Source of the DNA: Brevibacillus fluminis
GTDB lineage: Bacteria > Bacillota > Bacilli > Brevibacillales > Brevibacillaceae
NCBI RefSeq assembly: GCF_003710825.1
Contig: NZ_RHHQ01000008.1
Span: forward strand, 558,001 to 622,000
DNA length: 64,000 bases
Direction: 5' to 3'
A program made the translations under genes and the position numbers. Positions within the stretch are counted from its first letter, which is position 1. Each line of letters opens with the position of its first letter. The notes beneath the pieces are model-generated. The model saw only the letters and a list, made by a program, of their open reading frames with translations. It ran no database searches and was not told the origin of the DNA. Shown piece after piece: positions 43,550-51,221 of the stretch.

Positions 43550-44983
43550 TCAGTCCTTGCCGATGTAGTATTTCTCCAGCTTCGCGTACAAACTGGACTT
43601 GCTGATGCCAAGCCGCTGGGCGGCGGCGAGCTTGTTGCCTTTTTCCTCCTTGAGCGCTTTGCGGATCGCTTCTTCCTCCGCCTCGTGCAAAATGTGCTGC
43701 AGCGTTTTTTGATGGTACGCAGCTGGGCTGGCTCCCGGATTGCGCGTCAAATATGCCCGCAGCTCCTGCTCTGTAATCATGTCGCCCGATTTCACATACA
43801 TCGCGCGCTCCAGCACATTGCGCAATTCGCGCACATTCCCTGGCCATTCATATGCGAGCAGCATCTCAAATGCAGCAGGCTCGATCCCGCCGACCGGAAT
43901 CCCCGTCTCGATCTCCAGCTGCGTGACAAGGTGCTCTGCCAAAACAGGAATGTCTTCTTTCCGCTCGCGGAGCGCCGGAATGTGCAGTGCCACGACATTG
44001 AGGCGGTAAAACAGGTCTTTGCGGAATGCCCCTTGCTCCACCAGCTCCTCCAAGCTCTTGTTCGATGCGGCGACGATACGCACATCGATCGGCTCGGGCA
44101 TTTCGGCTCCGACCGGCTCGATTTCCTTCTCTTGCAGCACGCGCAGCAGCTTCACTTGCATAGACATCGGAAGCTCGCTGATTTCATCAAGGAAGATCGT
44201 GCCGTTGTTGGCAAGCGAGAATTTGCCTTTTTGTCCGGATTTTTTTGCCCCTGTAAAGGAGCCTTCCTTGTAGCCGAACAGCTCGGACTCGAACAGCGAT
44301 TCCGGAATCGCGGAACAATTAACCCGGATCAGCGGCCCATTTTTGCGGTGGCTTTCCAGATGGATGGAATGGGCGAACAGCTCTTTTCCCGTGCCGCTCT
44401 CCCCGTTAAGCAAAATCGTTGAATCGCTCTTGGCCACTTTTTTGGCGAGCGCCTTCACATCCTCAATGACTTTGCTCGTCCCGATGATGCTGTCAAACGA
44501 GTACTTGGCGCTAAGCCGCTTGTTTAATTCCTGCTTGTAAAGCTCCAGCTCCTTTTTCAGCTTCTCGTATTTGGCATTCAGCTCGAACAGCTTGCTGACG
44601 TCTTGAAACATAACTTTGCCCACGACCGCAGCAAGCTCGCCATCGGAGAAAATCGGAATGCGGCTGGCAATCATTTGGTGTCCGTTGATTTTTTGTAGCT
44701 GGGCAATCTCTGCCTTTTCCGTCTTGGCGACGATATGCATCCGCGTGTTTTCCACAACTTCGGTGACATGCCGTCCGATCATCTGGTCGAGCGTCGTGCC
44801 GATGAAGGTGGCGTACGACTGGTTGGCAGAAGTGATGTACCCTTGCGCATCCACAATGATGACTCCTTCATAGGCCTGATCCATCGCTGTCTTGACGATA
44901 TGCATTTCCTTGGTGACTTCCGCTTCATTGTTCACTGCCGTACGCAGCAACCGATGAACCCAAGACCCTTTGCGGATTCGCAT
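43550..44983 (-). CDS. Sigma-54 activator of 3-hydroxybutyrate use (HbdR/BdhR-like)
   Basis: 477 residues. PAS domain (about 28-145), AAA+ domain (about 165-390) with Walker A NGESGTGKE, the sigma-54 contact loop GSFTGA, Walker B IFLDEIS, R-finger region FRKDLFYRLNVV, and a Fis-type helix-turn-helix at the end (EEKGNKLAAAQRLGISKSSLYAKLEKY). It stands directly upstream of the gntP-bdhA operon on the same strand, with its C-terminus next to the activator palindromes. In bacilli bdhA is known to depend on sigma-54 and such an activator. Confidence 0.88.
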   Translation of the reverse strand: MRIRKGSWVHRLLRTAVNNEAEVTKEMHIVKTAMDQAYEGVIIVDAQGYITSANQSYATFIGTTLDQMIGRHVTEVVENTRMHIVAKTEKAEIAQLQKINGHQMIASRIPIFSDGELAAVVGKVMFQDVSKLFELNAKYEKLKKELELYKQELNKRLSAKYSFDSIIGTSKVIEDVKALAKKVAKSDSTILLNGESGTGKELFAHSIHLESHRKNGPLIRVNCSAIPESLFESELFGYKEGSFTGAKKSGQKGKFSLANNGTIFLDEISELPMSMQVKLLRVLQEKEIEPVGAEMPEPIDVRIVAASNKSLEELVEQGAFRKDLFYRLNVVALHIPALRERKEDIPVLAEHLVTQLEIETGIPVGGIEPAAFEMLLAYEWPGNVRELRNVLERAMYVKSGDMITEQELRAYLTRNPGASPAAYHQKTLQHILHEAEEEAIRKALKEEKGNKLAAAQRLGISKSSLYAKLEKYYIGKD

Positions 44984-45062
44984 GACTGAACGCTCCCTCG
45001 CATTTTTTTCAGAACTTATCCACTTTTTTTAATCGTACAGGAAAACGGGCAAAATCACTAGA

Positions 45063-45094
45063 GGCATGGGCGGCCCGAGGGGCTATCCCATGCC
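45063..45094. repeat. G+C-rich two-step hairpin
   Basis: GGCATGGG pairs with CCCATGCC around an inner GCCC/GGGC hairpin, without T-run. It lies upstream of both divergent regulators (sigma-54 activator and AraC). The rest of 44984-45359 is AT-rich from 45140 on, with a TATAAAAT at about 45260 that may be the -10 of the AraC gene. Confidence 0.45.
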
Positions 45095-45359
45095 CCTTTC
45101 GGTAGCGCTGTCCAGCTTTTCGGAAAAATTTTTTCACCTTGTACCATTCCATTCCTTTCCAATACGTGCTATGATAACATACGAACAAAAGTTCCTATTC
45201 TATTTTTCTGCTAATCAGCAGTTTTACACGTTCAGACGTGCAGGAATTTTTGGAAGAGTTGTATAAAATAATCAGAATGTGGCTACAAAAATAGTGTTAT
45301 GCGCTGGTTGCTATTTTTTTGCCCGAAACAATCGTTACGCGAAAGAAGGTGCGCGAGTT

Positions 45360-46157
45360 GTGATTGACCGGTACGCCGAGATTGATGCGGTGGTCGCCTA
45401 TATTCATGAAAATCTATACGAACCGCTGCCTCTGGGCCGATTGGCAAATTATGTGGCCTACAGCCCCTATCATTTTACCCGAATTTTCAAGGAACGCATC
45501 GGTCTTTCACCACTCTACTATGTATCGTCACTCCGCTTGCAAAAAGCGAAAGATTTGCTGCTGAACACCGGCCTGAGCGTCCGGGATATCGGCCTCGAAA
45601 TCGGCCAGCAAAGCATGGGGACCTTTTCCACTCGCTTTACCGAGCGCGTCGGGATGACGCCGACTGATTTCCGCAATTCAGCGGAGCAGGCAGACCAGCA
45701 CTTCCGTACGCTAAAGACACTGACCGACTGGCGCATGTCGCATCCTCTGCTCCGTCACGACCTGTTTGGCACTGTGGAAGGGACCATACAAACCGAGCAT
45801 CCATTCCAGGGGATCATCCTGATTGGCTTGTTTGCCAAACCGATACCGGAAGGCATGCCGATTCACGGCACCCTGCTCTCGTCGCTCGGCCATTTTAGCT
45901 TTACAGGTGTTAGGCCAGGCGTCTACTACCTGATGGCTACCTCGGTGTCGTGGGGAATGCAGACAATGGATTTTTTGCTGCCACACTCGACGCTGCGAGC
46001 ACGTTCGCGGGACCCGATCGTCGTCGAACCGGGCAAGCCTGTGCCTTTTCAGCACGTCACCTTGCACCCGCCGCGATTGGATGATCCGCCGATTCTCATC
46101 TCCCTGCCCGTATTGATGGACAATTTTCTCAATCGGGTCAAAAAACATAGCAATTGA
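45360..46157 (+). CDS. AraC-family regulator with C-terminal ligand-like domain
   Basis: 265 residues from GTG 45360 behind AGAAGG; the frame extends 27 codons upstream without ribosome-binding site. The AraC double helix-turn-helix is at the N-terminus (about 1-100: IDAVVAYIHENLYEPLPLGRLANYVAYSPYHFTRIFKERIGLSPLYYV ... GTFSTRFTERVGMTPTDFR). The remaining 160 residues are a beta-rich domain of unknown ligand (FSFTGVRPGVYYLMATSVSWG). Order is reversed compared with classical AraC. No target gene is obvious; the VOC protein gene follows by 138 bases. Confidence 0.82.
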   Translation: MIDRYAEIDAVVAYIHENLYEPLPLGRLANYVAYSPYHFTRIFKERIGLSPLYYVSSLRLQKAKDLLLNTGLSVRDIGLEIGQQSMGTFSTRFTERVGMTPTDFRNSAEQADQHFRTLKTLTDWRMSHPLLRHDLFGTVEGTIQTEHPFQGIILIGLFAKPIPEGMPIHGTLLSSLGHFSFTGVRPGVYYLMATSVSWGMQTMDFLLPHSTLRARSRDPIVVEPGKPVPFQHVTLHPPRLDDPPILISLPVLMDNFLNRVKKHSN

Positions 46158-46295
46158 TAAGAAGCGCGTCACCTTGGTTGCTGCTAGAATTGAGATTGTC
46201 AGATTGCATGATTCAACCGCGTCTATCAAGCAGGTGAAAATGGGCATGATAGACACGGATGACTATAAAAACCATTTTAAGGAGCTGATTTGAAC

Positions 46296-46727
46296 ATGGC
46301 ATTGAAATTGACCGCCTATTTGATGATGAACGACGGTAAGGCAAAGGACGCAATCGCCTATTACGAAAAAGTGTTGGAAGGTAAGGTACTTTTCCAACAA
46401 TCGTTCGGCGAAATGCCGGCAAATCCTGAGTTCCCATTGCCAGAAGCAGCCAAAGACCTGGTCGCGCATGCGATGATGCAAATCGGCGAATCCACACTGA
46501 TGTTCTCTGACACGTTCCCTGGCCAAAATGTGCCAGAAGGCGGCAACGTAACCATCTGTATCAACATTCCGACCAAAGAGAAAGCTGAGCAAATCTTTGC
46601 AGCCCTACAAGATGGCGGTCAAGTGATTATGCCATTGACAGAAACGCATTTCAGCCCTGGCTACGGCATTGTGACGGACAAATTTGGCATACCATTCCAG
46701 ATTTTCACTGAATCCCAACAAGGATAA
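46296..46727 (+). CDS. VOC-family PhnB-like protein
   Basis: 143 residues from ATG 46296, behind AAGGAG (a TTG two codons upstream is an alternative). Glyoxalase/bleomycin-resistance fold of the PhnB/3-demethylubiquinone-like branch: YLMMNDGKAKDAIAYYEKVLEGKV, HAMMQIGESTLMFSDTFPG and FSPGYGIVTDKFGIPFQIFT. Many such proteins have no known substrate. Single gene ended by a perfect 24-base palindrome. Confidence 0.85.
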   Translation: MALKLTAYLMMNDGKAKDAIAYYEKVLEGKVLFQQSFGEMPANPEFPLPEAAKDLVAHAMMQIGESTLMFSDTFPGQNVPEGGNVTICINIPTKEKAEQIFAALQDGGQVIMPLTETHFSPGYGIVTDKFGIPFQIFTESQQG

Positions 46728-46773
46728 GCTTTCCTTGTCGAACGACATGTTAAGTAATCCTTTCTAAAGCAAG

Positions 46774-46801
46774 CATGCATCCCCTAGGGGATGCATGTTT
46801 T
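46774..46801. terminator. Terminator after the VOC gene
   Basis: A 24-base perfect palindrome (CATGCATCCCC-TA-GGGGATGCATG) followed by TTTTAG on the plus strand. Weak T-run but very stable stem. Confidence 0.7.
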
Positions 46802-46914
46802 AGCTTCGGCACACGTCTAGCTGTAACCTGACATGCGATTCACTTGAATATAACCGCTTCCACCCCCTATACTGAGTGAGGACTTTCTCACGTTCAGGCA
46901 AGGAGGACATTATC

Positions 46915-47814
46915 ATGTTGCGCTGGATGTTACTCGTGTTTTTAGGTGCATGCAGTTATGGAATTTTATCCACATTCGTCAAATTGGCCTATGGCGAAGG
47001 CTTTGTTGTGCAAGACGTGGTTGGCAGCCAAATGTTTTTGGGAGCGGTCATGCTTTGGGCTCTCGCCTTGTTTGCGCTGCGCCAAAAGCGGCAGTTAAGC
47101 GGCAAGACCGGCCTGTATTTGCTGATAGCCGGCGTTCCTGCCGGACTAACCGGTGTTTTGTACTATGTGTCGCTCCAATACATTCCCGCATCGCTTGCCA
47201 TCGTGCTGCTGTTTCAATTTACTTGGATGGGCGTGCTGATCGATGCGGTACTGGAACGGAAGTGGCCCGGCAAGGAAAAGCTGCTGGCGCTTTTGCTGCT
47301 GGTGATCGGGACGCTTCTCGCTGGCGGCGTTTTCGAGCAAGATTTGCACGAGCTGCCGCTGATGGGTCTGCTTTTCGGCTTCCTTTCCGCGATTTCGTAC
47401 TCGATGACGATTTATTTTAGCGGCAAGGCAGCGCCGCACGTGAACTTTTGGGTACGCAGCGCTGTGATGACCACAGGCTCGATGCTGATTGTCTTTTTGA
47501 TCTTCCCGCCCGCCTTTTTCGTCAACGGTTCGCTTACACACGGATTGCTTCCGTACAGTCTGCTGCTTTCCATTTTTGGGGCTGTCATCCCTCCGCTGCT
47601 ATTTAATCTGGGCATTCCGCGCATCGGGGTCGGCTTGGGTACCATTCTCGGCGCAGCAGAGCTGCCAACAGCCGTTATCATGTCCAGCCTGCTCCTTAGC
47701 GAGCACGTAAGTCTGCTGCAGTGGATCGGCGTTGTTATTATTCTGCTGGGGGTCGCCATTCCGGAGATGCTGAACCGTTGGCAGAACCAGAGGAAAAACG
47801 CAGGATCTTCTTGA
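46915..47814 (+). CDS. EamA/DMT-family transporter
   Basis: 299 residues, ten membrane helices in two repeated halves (LRWMLLVFLGACSYGILSTFVKLAY ... ; GLLFGFLSAISYSMTIYFSGK ...), ATG behind AAGGAGG; the frame upstream of 46915 is not used. Members export amino acids or other metabolites. Substrate unknown. Single gene with its own terminator. Confidence 0.87.
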   Translation: MLRWMLLVFLGACSYGILSTFVKLAYGEGFVVQDVVGSQMFLGAVMLWALALFALRQKRQLSGKTGLYLLIAGVPAGLTGVLYYVSLQYIPASLAIVLLFQFTWMGVLIDAVLERKWPGKEKLLALLLLVIGTLLAGGVFEQDLHELPLMGLLFGFLSAISYSMTIYFSGKAAPHVNFWVRSAVMTTGSMLIVFLIFPPAFFVNGSLTHGLLPYSLLLSIFGAVIPPLLFNLGIPRIGVGLGTILGAAELPTAVIMSSLLLSEHVSLLQWIGVVIILLGVAIPEMLNRWQNQRKNAGSS

Positions 47815-47827
47815 ATAATGATGCATG

Positions 47828-47862
47828 AGAGCGTCCTGGCTATTACACAGGACGCTCTTGTT
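47828..47862 (+). terminator. Terminator after the DMT transporter gene
   Basis: Eleven-base stem AGAGCGTCCTG / CAGGACGCTCT with a nine-base loop, then TGTT; T-run short. Confidence 0.65.
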
Positions 47863-47871
47863 ATCCATGAA

Positions 47872-48096
47872 CTATAGACTTCTCTCCAGCAAAGCCCCGA
47901 CTTGCTTGGCCATCACTTGCGGCGGATACGGCATCCCCTTCCGTATCCACCACTCAATTACCCCTACGTAGGCGTACCCAGCATATTGCAGCATAACATC
48001 TTCACTTAAATCATTATTCCTGCCGCTTTCTCTGTCAATTTCACCTTTAAATCCCTCAATAAAAGAAGCAAAGAGTCGAGTCTGGTATGGGAGCAA
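47872..48096 (-). pseudogene. TetR regulator remnant (C-terminal piece)
   Basis: 74 residues reading LPYQTRLFASFIEGFKGEID ... YAGYAYVGVIEWWIRKGMPYPPQVMAKQVGALLERSL. This is the C-terminal ligand-domain end of a TetR/AcrR-type regulator. The DNA-binding N-terminus is absent: an in-frame stop stands two codons before the first possible start (TTG) and the sequence beyond is unrelated and more AT-rich. A deletion or insertion appears to have removed the front of the gene. Confidence 0.7.
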
Positions 48097-48103
48097 ATTT
48101 CAA

Positions 48104-48346
48104 CTAATACTGGATTACGTCGGAAGCTCCGGAGGCTCCTGAGTTTGCGAATGGATTGTTTTTAACATCCGCAAACTTAGGAACAACAATGGGTACTACT
48201 GTTTGCGGTTTTTTTATCTCTGGCATTGGCATACAGTACGTTGTATTTGGAGGATTTTTATTTTTGATAGCAAGTTCTGTATCCCTATTTCTAAGGAATT
48301 CCACTAATCGTTCTATAAAACAATTCTCGTGAAGCTTTGCCCGCAT
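48104..48346 (-). CDS. Hypothetical 80-residue protein
   Basis: Open frame MRAKLHENCFIERLVEFLRNRD ... NNPFANSGASGASDVIQY with a Lys/Pro-rich middle. It is clearly more AT-rich than its neighbours and lies right behind the TetR remnant. No ribosome-binding site precedes its ATG and I know no family. It may be a gene on a small insertion or a chance frame; I lean slightly to chance or decay. Confidence 0.3.
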   Translation of the reverse strand: MRAKLHENCFIERLVEFLRNRDTELAIKNKNPPNTTYCMPMPEIKKPQTVVPIVVPKFADVKNNPFANSGASGASDVIQY

Positions 48347-48379
48347 AAACAGACTCGTTTACGGCCTTAGCTGCAGGTG

Positions 48380-48516
48380 TTCCTTCACGCTTACACTGTC
48401 AGCACAAACTGACATCACGATAAAATATCGCACAGCCGCAGCTCCCTAATGCGGAAGGCTCTTGCTGGCCAGCTCATGCATGTAAGTCGAGACTTACAGT
48501 GGCATGAGCTTTTTTA
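48380..48516 (+). ncRNA. Structured leader-like RNA ending in a terminator
   Basis: Plus strand: hairpins TGTCAG/CTGACA (about 48389-48406), CGATA/TATCG (about 48418-48430), CCGCA/TGCGG (about 48436-48454), then a long two-step hairpin (48471-48479 with 48502-48510, inner TGTAAGTC/GACTTACA) followed by six T. No gene on this strand needs a terminator here. It could be a small RNA or a riboswitch-like leader; the class is not one I recognise. Confidence 0.4.
48471..48516 (+). terminator. Strong orphan terminator / palindrome
   Basis: AGCTCATGC and GCATGAGCT enclose the 18-base palindrome TGTAAGTC-GA-GACTTACA; six T follow. The inner palindrome, about 50 bases before a sigma-54 promoter, could instead be the activator's binding site. 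Confidence 0.75.
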
Positions 48517-48539
48517 TTGTAGATTCGCATGTTGCAAGG

Positions 48540-48556
48540 CTGGCACGGTAGTTGCT
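48540..48556 (+). promoter_or_regulatory. Sigma-54 promoter of the aminopeptidase operon
   Basis: CTGGCACG (48540-48547), GTAG, TTGCT (48552-48556): a full match to YTGGCACG-N4-TTGCW. It is 57 bases before the peptidase start; an AGGAGG ribosome-binding site follows. Confidence 0.88.
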
Positions 48557-48612
48557 ATTTTAAGTGGGCATACACCACTATCTAAGCCGTTCGATACAGG
48601 AGGAGACAAAGC

Positions 48613-49716
48613 ATGAGTCGTAAAAAACGTGGACGCGAGTTAGGACTGCCGTTTCCCGGCACACCGGGTGCCTTCAACACCATCACCGATATTCCGGGCG
48701 TGGAGGTTGGCTTCACGACCTTGATCGAAGGAGACGGACCGGTAGAAATTGGCAAAGGTCCAGTGCGCACCGGCGTGACGGCGATCCTGCCTCGTGGAAA
48801 GGAGGAGCGCCTGCGGCCGGTCTGGGCGGGATTTTACAGCTTGAATGGCAATGGCGAAATGACGGGAACGCATTGGATCAACGATGCCGGTTATTTTGCC
48901 AGCCCGATTTGCATCACCAATACACATGGCGTCGGAATCGCGCATCATGCGACGACCAAATGGATGATCCGGCATTACCACGAGCAGTTCGCCAACCAGC
49001 ATCTGTGGGCAATGCCGGTCATTGCCGAGACGTATGACGGCTCCCTGAATGACATCAATGGCCTGCACGTCAAAGAAGAGCACGTCATCGCCGCGATTGA
49101 GTCCGCATCGTCGGGACCGGTTGCGGAAGGCAACGTAGGCGGCGGCACCGGCATGATCTGCTACGAATTCAAGGGCGGCACCGGCACCTCTTCACGACAG
49201 GTCGAAATCGACGGCAACACCTACACCATCGGCGCATTGGTGCAAGCCAATCACGGCATCCGCGAATGGCTGACTGTTCTCGGCGTACCGGTTGGCAAGC
49301 ATTTGACCGAAGGAGCGCACATGAAGCAGGATCGCGGCTCCATCATCGTGATCATCGGCACCGATATCCCCATGCTGCCACACCAGCTGAAACGGGTGGC
49401 CAAACGTGCAGCGATCGGGATCGGCCGCAGCGGGACGCCCGGCGGCAACAATTCTGGCGACATCTTCTTGGCCTTCTCCACAGCCAATCCGATGGAACTG
49501 CCGCAAAACGCTCCGGCCCGGCTAGCGATGGACTATGTGAATGACGAGGTGTTTGACCCCATCTATGAAGCCGCCTGCCAAGCCGTCGATGAATCGATCA
49601 TCAATGCGATGCTTGCGGCAGAATCGATGACCTGCATCAAGCCGCATGGAACGACAATGGAAGCGATCGACCACGACCAGCTTCTGGCTGTCATGCGTCA
49701 GTACAATCGCATGTAG
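48613..49716 (+). CDS. P1-family (DmpA-type) aminopeptidase
   Basis: 367 residues, ATG behind AGGAGG. DmpA/BapA fold: GLPFPGTPGAFNTITDIPGVEVGFTT at the start, GALVQANHGIREWLTVLGVPVG, and GGNNSGDIFLAFSTANPM. In this family the chain cuts itself before the Ser of SGD, which becomes the nucleophile; that Ser is residue 281 here. Known members release N-terminal residues, including D- or beta-amino acids. First gene after a perfect sigma-54 promoter and followed by a permease and an activator gene, so it serves an inducible catabolic path. Confidence 0.9.
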   Translation: MSRKKRGRELGLPFPGTPGAFNTITDIPGVEVGFTTLIEGDGPVEIGKGPVRTGVTAILPRGKEERLRPVWAGFYSLNGNGEMTGTHWINDAGYFASPICITNTHGVGIAHHATTKWMIRHYHEQFANQHLWAMPVIAETYDGSLNDINGLHVKEEHVIAAIESASSGPVAEGNVGGGTGMICYEFKGGTGTSSRQVEIDGNTYTIGALVQANHGIREWLTVLGVPVGKHLTEGAHMKQDRGSIIVIIGTDIPMLPHQLKRVAKRAAIGIGRSGTPGGNNSGDIFLAFSTANPMELPQNAPARLAMDYVNDEVFDPIYEAACQAVDESIINAMLAAESMTCIKPHGTTMEAIDHDQLLAVMRQYNRM

Positions 49717-49814
49717 TACCCGGAACGGACGACCGGCCTTGTAATCGACGACGGGGCCGGATTTCCTTCCGCAAAAAAGAAAGGGCTTTCATTTTTTGAC
49801 TAGGGGGGATTTCT

Positions 49815-51173
49815 ATGCAAACTCATTTCAAACGAACGTTGACTTTGCTCCCGCTGATCATACTTGGACTAGCATATATGGCGCCGATGGCGGTCTTCTC
49901 TCCATACGGGATCGTCGCGCAAATGACGAACGGGATGGTAGCCGGGGCGTACGTGACGGCACTGATCATGATCCTTTTTACGGCATATAGCTACGGTAAA
50001 ATGGTCAAAGCCTTTCCGTCATCAGGTTCCGCCTACACGTACACGACGCGTGCGATCAACCCTCATCTCGGCTTTCTCGTTGGCTGGTCCGTTCTGATGG
50101 ATTACCTGTTTCTGCCGATGCTTAACAACATGGCCGCCGGTATCTTCCTTTCCGCTGCCTTTCCGGAAATCCCGATCTGGGCGTGGGTGCTGCTGTTTAC
50201 TGTCATCGTTACGATCATCAACATTTTCGGCATCCAGGTGAATGTGAAACTCAATGGCCTTTTGCTCATCTTCCAAACACTTGTCACGCTGCTGTTCCTC
50301 ATATTCGCCATTCGCGGCATCCATAACGGGATGGGCATGGCTACCCTATTTTCCACGCTCCCGTTCTACAATCCTGACGCTTCCTTTTCTGCCTTGTTCG
50401 CAGGCGCCTCAGTCGTCTGCCTGTCATTCCTCGGCTTCGACGCCGTCACGACACTATCCGAAGAAACCCTCGAGCCGACCAAAAATGTCCCGAAAGCCAT
50501 CTTTTTCATTGCACTGATCGGCGGCGTCCTGTTTATCGCCGTCGCCTACTTTGCCCAGCTTGTCTACCCGGAGTACAAGTCCTTTACTGTCGCCGATTCC
50601 GCTTCCTTTGAAATCGTGCAAGCGATCGGTGGAACGCTGCTGTCCGCCATTTTTACAGCCGGCATCATCACCTCTACCTTTGCTGCTTCGCTTTCGTCAC
50701 ATGCCACTGCCGCCCGCCTGCTGTACGCGATGGGTCGAGAAGGGGTGCTGATGCGCAGCCTGTTCGGCTATCTGCACCCCCGCTGGAAAACTCCTGTTTT
50801 CAACGTGTTAGTCATCGGGGTGTTCTGTCTGCTCGCGCTCTTCCTGGAATTCGCTACAGCTGCATCTTTCATCAACTTCGGGGCATTGGTTGCCTTTACG
50901 TTCGTCAATCTGTCTGTCATTGCCCATTACTATGTTTCTGGCAGAGAGCGCGGGGCGCGCGGGGCGTTTTTGTTTGTGCTTCTGCCGATCGTGGGCGCTT
51001 GCTTCAACATCTGGATCTGGGCCAGTCTCGATCGGCATGCGATGCTTTTGGGCTGCTCCTGGATTGCGATCGGGCTCATCTACCTGGCGATCCTGACCCG
51101 TTTCTTTCGGCAAAAGCCCCCGCAGCTTTACCTGGAAGAGGTGGAACGGCAATCCGGCGCGTTTTCCGAGTGA
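49815..51173 (+). CDS. APC-family amino acid/amine permease
   Basis: 452 residues, 12 helices: LTLLPLIILGLAYMAPMAVFSPYGIVAQMTNGMVAGAYVTA, SYGKMVKAFPSSGSAYTYTTRAINPHLGFLVGW and SFLGFDAVTTLSEETLEPTKNVPKAI. The pattern resembles the PuuP/YfnA-like branch. ATG lies in GGGGGGATTTCTATG. In the operon with the aminopeptidase; it probably brings in the peptide, amino acid or amine on which the path acts. Confidence 0.86.
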   Translation: MQTHFKRTLTLLPLIILGLAYMAPMAVFSPYGIVAQMTNGMVAGAYVTALIMILFTAYSYGKMVKAFPSSGSAYTYTTRAINPHLGFLVGWSVLMDYLFLPMLNNMAAGIFLSAAFPEIPIWAWVLLFTVIVTIINIFGIQVNVKLNGLLLIFQTLVTLLFLIFAIRGIHNGMGMATLFSTLPFYNPDASFSALFAGASVVCLSFLGFDAVTTLSEETLEPTKNVPKAIFFIALIGGVLFIAVAYFAQLVYPEYKSFTVADSASFEIVQAIGGTLLSAIFTAGIITSTFAASLSSHATAARLLYAMGREGVLMRSLFGYLHPRWKTPVFNVLVIGVFCLLALFLEFATAASFINFGALVAFTFVNLSVIAHYYVSGRERGARGAFLFVLLPIVGACFNIWIWASLDRHAMLLGCSWIAIGLIYLAILTRFFRQKPPQLYLEEVERQSGAFSE

Positions 51174-51221
51174 TGCGGCTAAGGCAGTCAGGCTCCGCAC
51201 AGCCTGCGTACCTGTGATACA

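Noticed and set aside
48380..48516. T-box or tRNA-like element
   Set aside because: No AGGGTGG-type antiterminator sequence, no specifier loop and no cloverleaf could be drawn.
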